NCBI RefSeq assembly: GCF_034929435.1
Contig: NZ_JAYFUM010000003.1
Location: 124,001 to 188,000, forward strand
Source of the DNA: Arcicella rigui
Lineage (GTDB): Bacteria > Bacteroidota > Bacteroidia > Cytophagales > Spirosomataceae
DNA: 64,000 nucleotides
Reading direction: 5' to 3'
Shown here: piece after piece, positions 35,441-44,022 of the stretch
How positions within the stretch are numbered: the stretch's first letter is position 1
How the letters are laid out: every line of letters starts with the position of its first letter
The notes under the pieces: model-generated
The model's input: only the letters and a program-made list of their open reading frames with translations
Databases searched by the model: none
Told to the model about the DNA's origin: nothing
Made by a program: the position numbers and the translations under genes

Positions 35441-36259
35441 TTAAACAACAACATTGTTTTCTCTGAGTGCTTGATTTAATGAAGTTTTTAAATCAGTACT
35501 TTCTTTTCTTTTTCCAATAATCAAAGCACAAGGAACATTGTATTCACCAGCAGCAAATTTTTTGGTTAAACTCCCCGGAATTACTACACTGTTCTCAGGA
35601 ACAAATCCGATATATTCAACTGGTTCATCACCTGTCACATCAATAATTTTCGAACTTCCAGTGATAGTAACACCAGCACCAAGTACAGCTCTTTTACCAA
35701 TTCTAGCTCCTTCAACTACAATACACCGAGAGCCAATAAATGCTCCGTCCTCAATAATTACTGGAGCTGCTTGAGGTGGTTCTAATACTCCACCAATACC
35801 TACTCCCCCACTTAAATGCACATCTTTACCAATTTGAGCACAGCTTCCAACAGTAGCCCAAGTGTCAACCATAGTACCAGAATCAACGTAAGCACCAATA
35901 TTTACATACGATGGCATCATGATTACTCCTTTTGCTAAAAAAGCTCCATAACGAGCCACAGCAGGCGGAACAACCCTAACACCCAATGAAGCATAATTAT
36001 TCTTAAGTTTCATTTTATCATGAAATTCAAAAATACCCACCTCTTGAACTTGCATTTGACGAATAGGGAAATACATAACAATTGCTTTCTTTACCCATTC
36101 ATTTACTGTCCAAGAACCATCTTCATTTGGGTGTGCAGTACGTAATTCACCTTTATCTACTTTTTCAACTATGGTCTCAATAGCAGTTTTGGTTTCTTCT
36201 GATGCTCTTAATGCTGGATTATCCCAAGCATTTTCAATGATTTGTTTTAAATCTTCCAT
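35441..36259 (-). CDS. dapD: 2,3,4,5-tetrahydropyridine-2,6-dicarboxylate N-succinyltransferase
   Basis: DapD succinylates tetrahydrodipicolinate in the lysine/diaminopimelate pathway. The 272 residues show the N-terminal helical domain and a left-handed beta-helix of hexapeptide repeats (AYVDSGTMVDTWATVGSCAQIGKDVHLSGGVGIGGVLEP at about 120-160). The length fits the family. It is a single gene with its own terminator; the other dap genes are not in the window. Confidence 0.97.
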   Translation of the reverse strand: MEDLKQIIENAWDNPALRASEETKTAIETIVEKVDKGELRTAHPNEDGSWTVNEWVKKAIVMYFPIRQMQVQEVGIFEFHDKMKLKNNYASLGVRVVPPAVARYGAFLAKGVIMMPSYVNIGAYVDSGTMVDTWATVGSCAQIGKDVHLSGGVGIGGVLEPPQAAPVIIEDGAFIGSRCIVVEGARIGKRAVLGAGVTITGSSKIIDVTGDEPVEYIGFVPENSVVIPGSLTKKFAAGEYNVPCALIIGKRKESTDLKTSLNQALRENNVVV

Positions 36260-37015
36260 TAAACTAAGCGACTTTTTTGTCTTAAATTAAAATACAAAGT
36301 AAATACATTTATATCAAAACATGAATTTTATCGTAAACTATTCAATCAATAAGCAATGAATTAAGATTATTAAGTAAAAGTTTATATAAAATTTGTTAAA
36401 AAACTGATTTTTAAGTTATTATGTTATTAAAATTTGACATTTTAAAGACTGCTCAAAATATAATTTGGCAAAACAGCTATCTTTTTATGCGACAATTTGT
36501 CAGTTTTCAATATGGAATTACTTTATTCCTGAGTAAACTTTTTAAATGACTACATAAGCTACCGTATAATTGCTTGATTAATCTTTCTGATAAGAATAGC
36601 TATGTTTTCTATTTATGAAGTGATATTTACTAATGCTATTTAGTAAATATATAAAATATATCTGCCGCCTCTCTCCTTTTTATTCTAATCAATTCGTTTA
36701 TTAAGCTTCTATTATGTCCTACTTGGAGTCAAATACTATCTTTTGATAGATTCATTTGCTGAATGATTTTCATATCTAATATTTACGAGTTATAGGTTTT
36801 TTGTGTATGGAGAGTAGTTGATATTAGCAACAGGAGTAACAATAGCTATTATTTTTAGCAATTATATCTTAAAATTTAGCTTTTTACTAATTATACTAAC
36901 TAAAATTACTAATATAGTTAACTTTATTTTATAATCGCTTATTTTTTGTTTATTATCTACTTATCCTGTATTTTTGTGTAGTAGTATATAATTAATCATT
37001 ATCCCTTATTTTAAA
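36260..37015. other. Largest gene-free region, upstream of dapD and gapA
   Basis: 756 AT-rich bases between divergent genes. The gapA promoter is at its right end (36946-36976). A perfect 11-bp hairpin lies at 36623-36650. I see no open frame of note, no tRNA and no known riboswitch; the region is rich in short words such as TAGT/ACTA. Confidence 0.6.
36946..36976 (+). promoter_or_regulatory. Promoter of gapA
   Basis: TTG at 36946-36948 and TATTTTTG at 36969-36976, 20 bases apart, fit the Bacteroidota -33/-7 pattern; the leader would be about 33 nt. Confidence 0.65.
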
Positions 37016-38026
37016 ATGGCAAAGGTAAAAGTTGCAATCAACGGTTTTGGGCGTATCGGACGTTTAGTCTATCGTCAAATTTACAACATGGAAGGCATTG
37101 ATATTGTAGCAATCAATGATTTGACAAGCCCTAAAGTGTTAGCTCATTTGCTTAAATATGATTCTGCACAAGGCAGATTTAATGCTGAGGTGACTTCGAC
37201 TGAAAACACAATTTCTGTAAATGGAGAAGAAGTTACAATTTATGCTCAAAGAGACCCTGCACAAATTCCATGGGCAAAACATGAAGTTGATGTTGTGTTA
37301 GAATGTACAGGTTTTTTCACTGATAAAGATAAAGCATCTGCACACATTACTGCTGGAGCTAAAAAAGTAGTTATCTCCGCTCCTGCTACTGGTGATGCAA
37401 AGACAATTGTATTTAACGTTAACCACGATATTCTTGACGGAACTGAAACAGTAATCAGCGGTGCTTCTTGTACTACTAACTGTTTAGCTCCAATGGCTAA
37501 AGTATTGGAAGAACAATTTGGAATCGTAAACGGTTTGATGACAACTGTTCACGCTTATACAAATGACCAAAATACACTTGATGCTCCTCACGCTAAAGGA
37601 GATTTAAGAAGAGCAAGAGCTGCTGCTGAAAACATTGTACCAAACTCTACTGGTGCAGCAAAAGCTATCGGCTTAGTACTTCCTTCCTTAAAAGGTAAAT
37701 TAGATGGTTCTGCTCAAAGAGTTCCAACACTTACTGGTTCTTTAACTGAGCTTACTGTTGTCCTTTCTAAGAAAGTTACTGCAAGTGAAATCAATGAGGC
37801 TATGAAAGCCGCTGCTAACGAAAGCTTTGGTTACACTGAAGACGAAATCGTAAGTAGCGATATCATCGGTACTTCATTTGGTTCATTATTTGATGCTACT
37901 CAAACTAAAGTTCAAACTGTTGGAGATACTCAATTGGTTAGAACTGTATCTTGGTATGACAACGAGATGTCTTATGTATCTCAGTTAGTTCGTACTGTAA
38001 ACTACTTCGCTCAATTAATTAAATAA
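37016..38026 (+). CDS. gapA: Glyceraldehyde-3-phosphate dehydrogenase, type I
   Basis: It oxidises glyceraldehyde-3-phosphate in glycolysis (or the reverse). The 336 residues have the NAD fold start INGFGRIGRLVYR, the acidic residue Asp35 typical of NAD use, the active-site Cys152 in SGASCTTNCLAP and His179 in TTVHAYT. The end SWYDNEMSYVSQLVRT is canonical. It is monocistronic, with its own promoter and a terminator at 38047-38076, and probably highly expressed. Confidence 0.98.
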   Translation: MAKVKVAINGFGRIGRLVYRQIYNMEGIDIVAINDLTSPKVLAHLLKYDSAQGRFNAEVTSTENTISVNGEEVTIYAQRDPAQIPWAKHEVDVVLECTGFFTDKDKASAHITAGAKKVVISAPATGDAKTIVFNVNHDILDGTETVISGASCTTNCLAPMAKVLEEQFGIVNGLMTTVHAYTNDQNTLDAPHAKGDLRRARAAAENIVPNSTGAAKAIGLVLPSLKGKLDGSAQRVPTLTGSLTELTVVLSKKVTASEINEAMKAAANESFGYTEDEIVSSDIIGTSFGSLFDATQTKVQTVGDTQLVRTVSWYDNEMSYVSQLVRTVNYFAQLIK

Positions 38027-38046
38027 TTGAACTTGTGGTTAAAATA

Positions 38047-38080
38047 AAAAGGAGCTAATAAAAATTAGCTCCTTTTATAC
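38047..38080 (+). terminator. Terminator after gapA
   Basis: A perfect 13-bp stem (38047-38059 with 38064-38076) and an AAAA loop. It stacks directly against a second hairpin at 38077-38120. Confidence 0.88.
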
Positions 38081-38120
38081 TGCTTATTTAAACTATGAAT
38101 TTAGTTTAAATAAGCAGTAT
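38077..38120 (-). terminator. Hairpin overlapping the 3' end of trmB
   Basis: A perfect 18-bp stem (38077-38094 with 38103-38120) and an 8-nt loop. The right arm codes the last residues of TrmB (YCLFKLN), so the left arm is an inverted copy of coding sequence and the stop codon (38093-38095) lies at the base of the stem loop. Confidence 0.8.
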
Positions 38121-38758
38121 AAATAATTAATCGAAAAACCTTTAGCTGTAAATATTTCTTCAAATCTTGTTTTTATACCATAGTGTCTGACATTTAGTGA
38201 AGAGCTATACAAATCCGTGGTATAAGTAAGCTCTCTGACTCCAAAGTTATTTAAAGTCTTTAGTGTATAATCAAAAAATGAAGATGAATCTGTTTTTAAA
38301 TGTAAACAACCATCTTGTTTTAAAATTTTCTTATAAATTTCTAAAAAACGGGGATTGGTCAACCTTCTTCTTTCACCACTTTGTAATACTTGAGGGTCTG
38401 GAAAAGTAATCCATATTTCAGCAATTTCATTTTCATCAAAAAAACTCTCTAATTCATGTATCTTAGTTCTCAAAAAAGCTACATTGTTTAATCCACTTTC
38501 TGTTGCTTTTTCGCTTCCAACTGCAATTCTATCGCCTTTTATATCAATTCCTATAAAATTCTTTTCAGGAAAAAGTTTTGCTAAACCAACAGTGTACTCT
38601 CCTTTACCACAGCCTAATTCTAAAACAATAGGATTGTTGTTTTTAAAAAATACTGTCCCCCACTGATTTTTTATTGTAGTAAAAAGAGGTTTTCCTTCTT
38701 GTATTACATTCTCTTGTATTTTATTTTGTTCAATCCTAAACGACTTTTTTCTTCCCAT
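38093..38758 (-). CDS. trmB: tRNA (guanine-N7-)-methyltransferase
   Basis: TrmB methylates G46 of tRNAs with SAM. The 221 residues show the SAM site VLELGCGKGEYTVGLA, then FIGIDIKGDRI, the catalytic stretch ITFPDPQVLQSGERRRL and TDSSSFFDY. It is the last gene of the 47046-38093 run, 21 bases after folC, and its 3' end is part of a hairpin. Confidence 0.95.
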   Translation of the reverse strand: MGRKKSFRIEQNKIQENVIQEGKPLFTTIKNQWGTVFFKNNNPIVLELGCGKGEYTVGLAKLFPEKNFIGIDIKGDRIAVGSEKATESGLNNVAFLRTKIHELESFFDENEIAEIWITFPDPQVLQSGERRRLTNPRFLEIYKKILKQDGCLHLKTDSSSFFDYTLKTLNNFGVRELTYTTDLYSSSLNVRHYGIKTRFEEIFTAKGFSINYLYCLFKLNS

Positions 38759-38779
38759 TGATATTAATTTGAAAAATAT

Positions 38780-40072
38780 TTACAATCTATTTATTTCAGC
38801 CACCACAAAAGTACTTCCTCCAATATAAATCAAGTCTTCCTCTCCTACTTTAGTTTCTACATAATTAATGGCCTCATTTACATCGACAACGACCTCTCCT
38901 ACCAAACCAAAAGTGTTAGCCAATGCTTGCAACTCCCAAGCATCAAAAGCTCGTGGTATTCGAGCTTGACAAAATACGTAATGTGCATGTTTAGGCAATA
39001 ATGATAAGACACCAGAAATATCTTTATCAGAAACAAAGCCTAAAATCATCCAAAGGTTTTGATATTCAAGTTTCGATAAATTATCTATAATTTGTGTTAT
39101 TCCACTGATATTGTGTGCCGTATCACAAATCATTAAAGGCTTGGTTGATAGTTTTTGCCAACGACCTTTTAATTGCGTTAGATTAACTACTTGACTAATT
39201 CCTGCTTCAATAGCTTTATAATCAATCGAATAACCTAATTGATTCAATAAATCAACGGATTTGAGAACCCCCAATAAATTCTTTAATTGATAATTACCAA
39301 GCAACTGTGATTTGAGTGTAAAAGTTTGATACTTATCCAAATCTAAAATATCAAGTACAAGAAAATCTTGTTGTAGAGAATGATTGCTTACTTGAAAGTA
39401 ATCCTCGGCAAAATATATTTTGGACGATTCTAAGGTTGATTTTTCTATAAAGACATTTTCAGTTTCAAGATGTCTTTCTCCAATTACCACAGGTACTCCT
39501 TTTTTGATAATACCTGCTTTTTCAAACGCAATTTTTGATAAAGTATCACCCAAAATGTCTGTATGGTCAAAACTGATATTGGTAATGAGTGAGAGTTCAG
39601 GAGTGATGACATTCGTAGAATCTAAACGCCCCCCTAAACCTACTTCTATTACCGCTATATCGACGGATTCTTGAGCGAAATAGTTGAAAGCCATTGCTAC
39701 ACTCATTTCAAAAAAAGAAGGCTTTAATTCTTCTAAAAAAGAGCGATTCTCTTGCACAAAATCAACTACTTGATTTTCAGGTATTTCTTTACCATTTATT
39801 TTGATTCTTTCTGTAAAAGACTTTAAATGTGGTGAAGTATAAAGCCCAGTTTTATAGCCAGCGGCTTGTAATATGGCGGCTAAATAATGTGAACTGCTAC
39901 CTTTTCCATTGGTGCCAGCTACATGAATACTTTTGAATTTATGATGTGGATTATCAAGATGATTACAGAGTGCTAAAGTATTATTTAAGTTTGCCTTGAA
40001 AGCTTTTTTTCCAATTCTATGAAAAACAGGCAATTGTTGATAAAGATATTCGATGGTTTCTTGGTAGGTCAT
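38780..40072 (-). CDS. folC: Folylpolyglutamate synthase / dihydrofolate synthase
   Basis: FolC adds glutamate to dihydropteroate and folates. The 430 residues start with a Mur-ligase-type ATP site (HVAGTNGKGSSSHYLAAIL near 48-66), then the folate loop TSPHLKSFTERI, and EVGLGGRLDSTNVI; the C-terminal domain has CDTAHNISGI. It follows the TonB-like gene by 86 bases in the same direction and precedes trmB, so it may be read with the envelope genes upstream. Confidence 0.96.
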   Translation of the reverse strand: MTYQETIEYLYQQLPVFHRIGKKAFKANLNNTLALCNHLDNPHHKFKSIHVAGTNGKGSSSHYLAAILQAAGYKTGLYTSPHLKSFTERIKINGKEIPENQVVDFVQENRSFLEELKPSFFEMSVAMAFNYFAQESVDIAVIEVGLGGRLDSTNVITPELSLITNISFDHTDILGDTLSKIAFEKAGIIKKGVPVVIGERHLETENVFIEKSTLESSKIYFAEDYFQVSNHSLQQDFLVLDILDLDKYQTFTLKSQLLGNYQLKNLLGVLKSVDLLNQLGYSIDYKAIEAGISQVVNLTQLKGRWQKLSTKPLMICDTAHNISGITQIIDNLSKLEYQNLWMILGFVSDKDISGVLSLLPKHAHYVFCQARIPRAFDAWELQALANTFGLVGEVVVDVNEAINYVETKVGEEDLIYIGGSTFVVAEINRL

Positions 40073-40158
40073 TTACTCATTTTCTTGTTTCGATGGTAAA
40101 GATAAGGACTAAATGAACGAAAAAAAAAGTGTAAATCTTTCGACTTACACTTTCTATT

Positions 40159-41127
40159 TTATCTTGAATTCAACCTAAAGGTAACTGTTCCAGAGGAATA
40201 ATCGGTTTTTCTATCTCCTGTGGTTGGTCTAAATTTAGTTCTTTGGAGTGCTGATTTATATTTTCTCATTACATTTGGACTAACTGTACTTTCAATTACT
40301 GAAATATCTACAACGTCACCATCTGAGTCAATTTTAATTTTAAATCTAATAACTCCTGTATCATTTGAATCATCGTCAACCACCGGTTTTGAATTCCATG
40401 TCCAGCCGATAAGTGTATGTGAACTTCCGTTACCTGCTCCACTTCCACCATTACCGCCACTTCCATCACCAGGAGGTCTTTTAGTATATTCTGCGTCACT
40501 TACTGAACGTCCTTCTGGTTGTCCTTGATTTCCAGTACCTTTCGAGTTTCCATCTGAAGCTCCACCTGCTTTACTATTTGTTCCAGATGAACCGTTTGAA
40601 CCATTGTCTTTCTTTACTGGAAACAAAGCCGAATTATCAATTACTGGTTGTGCGGCTGGCTTATTGGCTACTTTTTTGGTTTCAGTGAGAGGTTTGGTCT
40701 TTTCTTTTTTATCAACTTTTACTTCCTTAACCTCTTTGTATTTAACTGAACTTGGCTTGTTTGAAGCAATTAAAGGCTGTTCCACTTCTTTTTTGGTAGG
40801 AGTCAGTTTGTTTTTATTTACTTCTGGCTCAGGAACTGTTAGCTCTTTAGTTTTCTTAATTTCTTCTGAGGGTTTTGAATCAACAACCTCTGGACTTTTA
40901 TTGGCTTTATTCCTTGAATAAACATTTCCGCTACCAGCTTTGTCAGTCCCATAATTCATGATAAAACCACCCCCTGCCAGTATCTCGTCTTTTTTCTGGT
41001 TCTCTTCGGCAGACCATACTGTTATTTTCCAAAAGAGAAAAAGCATGGCTGCGTTAATGATAAAGGTCAGGATAAAGGCATTGGTTCTATTTTTTCTTTC
41101 TTCATTTTCTAAATTATAGGAGTTCAT
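40159..41127 (-). CDS. TonB-like energy-transducer protein
   Basis: A 322-residue inner-membrane protein with one N-terminal helix (about 17-38), a Lys/Pro/Glu-rich middle (60-170), a Gly/Ser/Asn-rich low-complexity stretch (175-235), and a C-terminal TonB-like domain (about 245-320: GVIRFKIKIDSDGDVVDISV... FRPT). It may transmit proton-motive force from ExbB/ExbD to an outer-membrane protein, most simply the barrel encoded two genes upstream. No exbB/exbD lies in the window, and the glycine-rich linker is unusual. Confidence 0.85.
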   Translation of the reverse strand: MNSYNLENEERKNRTNAFILTFIINAAMLFLFWKITVWSAEENQKKDEILAGGGFIMNYGTDKAGSGNVYSRNKANKSPEVVDSKPSEEIKKTKELTVPEPEVNKNKLTPTKKEVEQPLIASNKPSSVKYKEVKEVKVDKKEKTKPLTETKKVANKPAAQPVIDNSALFPVKKDNGSNGSSGTNSKAGGASDGNSKGTGNQGQPEGRSVSDAEYTKRPPGDGSGGNGGSGAGNGSSHTLIGWTWNSKPVVDDDSNDTGVIRFKIKIDSDGDVVDISVIESTVSPNVMRKYKSALQRTKFRPTTGDRKTDYSSGTVTFRLNSR

Positions 41128-41151
41128 TGGCTTTATTGATTGTTAAAATAA

Positions 41152-42225
41152 CTATATTTTGTAAACCCATGTATTCTGATGTATGCGTTTAGAGATTGCT
41201 GAACATGCTTCTGTGGCTTCTGCTTCTGTACTAAAGCTACCCGCAGATACTTTTATTAATTTTGCTCCTTTGTTTGGCTCAATAATACTTGCTTCTTCAA
41301 AACCATTTTTTTGAAGTTCTTTCAATTGATTATCGGCATTTTCTCTTAATCCAAAACTTCCAACAATCACTAAAAAATGGTCTTCATTTACTTTTTCAGC
41401 TTTTGGCTCAGTAGCAACAGGAGTACTTAGCGAAGGGGTTTCCTTTTCGTGTGTAACGACAGCTTGCTCTAATACTTCTGGAGTATTGGATACTACCTGT
41501 TCGATTGATGGCTTAGGTTTATCGTTTTGTTCTTGGCTAAATTCAAAGGGATTGAAGGTACTTAAACTCAATTTTGGGTTTTCGTACATGAATATAAAAG
41601 CTACCAAAAGTGAAGCCCCCACCATACCAGCCATAAACTTCAATAATTGATTTCTTTTACGGGGTATCGCATTTTTTAGCATCGGATACTCTTGGATAAC
41701 TTCTGCGGTGATTTTTTTTCTATCATTCGTAGAAAATACTTGCTGAATGGTATGTGAAGAAGTAACCTGTACCTTGGGTTTGATTTCGCTTACGATTGGT
41801 GATACTACTGGTTTATGTAGTTTCACGTTTTCTAAACCAAAGCTTTCAGCATAAAAATTACTGAACTCAGTGGGATGAAACTGTAACTTACCTTCTTCAT
41901 TTTGAGAAAAAGTACCTACTTCGTCGATATGATAACTTTGGTCAAAACGAATGATTTTTTTAGCATCTTCTACAAATGACTTTATTCTTTGAACAGCCTC
42001 TTCACGACTAATTCCTTCATTTTGAGCAATATAATTACTGAGTAATCCATCATCATTTTTGAGTAATCCATTAAATGCCAACCATTTTCTGGGCGGTATC
42101 ATAGTTTGATCTGCCGTATTAATTTTAGCAGCATCAAAGTTTGTGATAAATCCACCGAAATCTGGAATTACTACACAGTCTTGCTCAAATAGTAATTCTT
42201 TGATATGATTTTGTACCGTTGCCAT
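41152..42225 (-). CDS. HU-CCDC81-type domains, membrane helix and SPOR domain
   Basis: A 357-residue single-pass inner-membrane protein. Residues 1-65 and 66-135 match the two HU/IHF-like modules of the Bacteroidota HU-CCDC81 family (VVIPDFGGFITNF; YHIDEVGTFSQNEEGKLQFHP). A membrane helix lies at about 194-214, then an acidic Pro/Thr linker, then SPOR at 282-357 (FLVIVGSFGLRENADNQLKEL). The HU part would face the cytoplasm and the SPOR part septal peptidoglycan, so it could link nucleoid or cytoplasmic partners to the wall. It is 24 bases from the TonB-like gene. Confidence 0.9.
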   Translation of the reverse strand: MATVQNHIKELLFEQDCVVIPDFGGFITNFDAAKINTADQTMIPPRKWLAFNGLLKNDDGLLSNYIAQNEGISREEAVQRIKSFVEDAKKIIRFDQSYHIDEVGTFSQNEEGKLQFHPTEFSNFYAESFGLENVKLHKPVVSPIVSEIKPKVQVTSSHTIQQVFSTNDRKKITAEVIQEYPMLKNAIPRKRNQLLKFMAGMVGASLLVAFIFMYENPKLSLSTFNPFEFSQEQNDKPKPSIEQVVSNTPEVLEQAVVTHEKETPSLSTPVATEPKAEKVNEDHFLVIVGSFGLRENADNQLKELQKNGFEEASIIEPNKGAKLIKVSAGSFSTEAEATEACSAISKRIHQNTWVYKI

Positions 42226-42273
42226 AAAATATTAAAAAAAATAATGATTCATTCTTGTATTATAATTACGAAT

Positions 42274-43974
42274 TTAGAAAGAATATGACATTCCTCCAAG
42301 AAAATTAACAGCTTGAGTAGGATAATACAGGTAACGCTGATAACTTTTATTAAGAATATTGTTTGCTGAAACAAAAACATCCCAATGGTCTGAAAGTAAA
42401 TAAGTGAATTTTAAATTCAAATCAATGATGGGCTTCAACTTTACTTCTTGGTCGCTTTGTGCATTTTTTCCTTTCAAACCTGAAATCACGTACCAGTCTG
42501 AAGAAACATAAAGTTTTTCACGAATCGTAAAAGTGTTGTTCCAAGTAGCATTGAAAAATGGTAAATGCCAAGGTTCTTTTAGATTACCTAAATTGCTGTA
42601 CATATTTACATCAAACTTGAAATTGGTTTTCCAAATCTGTGGAATTTGATAACTTACTTGTCCCGACACATTGGTTACTCTTACTTTGGTTGTATCATCA
42701 GAATATAAAACATCAAAACGGCTACTATCTGCTTTACTGTTTGTAAAAACATAAAAATCTTTGTAAGAAGCATAACTTCCTTTTACTTCAATGGTTAAAC
42801 CATTGGCTAAATTGGCTCTTCCTCCTAAATATATATCAGCCAATTTACGAGTGTTTCTCAAAGGAGTAAATCGTGCAATCCATTGATTTTCTGAAAGTAA
42901 TGATGTTAAAGTATTGGCATGAACGTCTCCTTCGTAACCCGCATATACTTTAATGCCTTCCATGGGTTGTACATCTACTTTCAGGACTGGATAAAGGTAA
43001 CTGTTGTTGAAAGTTGTTTTTTCACGGTCGTTTACTACATTGATTCCTGCTGTAACAGAGAACGTATTTGCCTTAAACTGGAAGGTTGGACGCAATTTGT
43101 ATAGATTTCTGTAAAGGGTTGTTGAATCTTGTCGTTGCGATAACATGACATTCGCATCTAAAACCGCCGAAAGTTGTTCTGTTAATGGATATACCCCTTG
43201 CAATTCGCCTTTCCAAACTAATTCATTAGCTTTCAAACGAGAGGTAAGGTAAGCAAGATTCGATTTGAATGTATAATCTACTTTGGCAGTTTTATTGATG
43301 TTATTGATATTTCCGATAAAACTAAATTTATTCCAACTATTATAAAATGCTGATTCGGGAGCATTGATAATATTCGGAATATAAGCGGCATAATAATCGA
43401 AGCCTCTTCTTTCCCAGCCCAAAGCTCCGTCTAATTTCACATTATTAAAGGATGTTCTACTATGTACTCTAATTTGATTTTGCGATTGTCCTGAGTAAGT
43501 AGCTGCAACTGGTCCAGTACGAAAAGCATTGTGCTTGATATAAATGCCATGATAATTATCTTTTGCAGTCAGGATTCCTCCATGTCCTTCTAAGAAGGTA
43601 TGTCCATAATTACCGATTCCCACACGCACAACATTGTGATACTTCTCTGAATAATCATTGTTAGAGGCATCTGTCTTGTTGGGCATTAATACAATGGGCG
43701 AAAACTCAGGAGTTTCAATAGGCATTTTTCTTTCTACAAACTCATACCGAATGGGCTTTTTAGCTTCGCTCATTTTATTGGTATAAATTTTCTCGAAAAT
43801 TCTATTGGCTTGATTAAGCGTTACTTTAGTTTCTTTAATAATCTCAATATCGTCAGTCTTAATCTTTCCTTCTTTGGTATCTTGACCGTTCACACTTACA
43901 CTTACACCAAGGGATAAGAGTAAAAAGTAAAGGCTTTTTGTATGTGTATCGTTCAAATGTTGGGGCATTTTCAT
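42274..43974 (-). CDS. Outer-membrane beta-barrel resembling a TonB receptor without a plug
   Basis: A 566-residue exported protein. After a signal peptide (to about residue 30) come about 70 mixed residues with no recognisable plug domain, then long alternating beta-strands to the end, with the terminal strand FLGGMSYSF ending in Phe as outer-membrane proteins do. The segment SDHWDVFVSANNILNKSYQRYLYYP is typical of TonB-dependent receptor barrels. It lies between the large TPR gene and the HU-SPOR gene, 48 bases from each, so the barrel and the TPR protein are probably partners. Confidence 0.87.
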   Translation of the reverse strand: MKMPQHLNDTHTKSLYFLLLSLGVSVSVNGQDTKEGKIKTDDIEIIKETKVTLNQANRIFEKIYTNKMSEAKKPIRYEFVERKMPIETPEFSPIVLMPNKTDASNNDYSEKYHNVVRVGIGNYGHTFLEGHGGILTAKDNYHGIYIKHNAFRTGPVAATYSGQSQNQIRVHSRTSFNNVKLDGALGWERRGFDYYAAYIPNIINAPESAFYNSWNKFSFIGNINNINKTAKVDYTFKSNLAYLTSRLKANELVWKGELQGVYPLTEQLSAVLDANVMLSQRQDSTTLYRNLYKLRPTFQFKANTFSVTAGINVVNDREKTTFNNSYLYPVLKVDVQPMEGIKVYAGYEGDVHANTLTSLLSENQWIARFTPLRNTRKLADIYLGGRANLANGLTIEVKGSYASYKDFYVFTNSKADSSRFDVLYSDDTTKVRVTNVSGQVSYQIPQIWKTNFKFDVNMYSNLGNLKEPWHLPFFNATWNNTFTIREKLYVSSDWYVISGLKGKNAQSDQEVKLKPIIDLNLKFTYLLSDHWDVFVSANNILNKSYQRYLYYPTQAVNFLGGMSYSF

Positions 43975-44022
43975 AAAATTTAATGAATTGTCTATGTTTT
44001 AAGATTTGAGTAGTACAACAAT

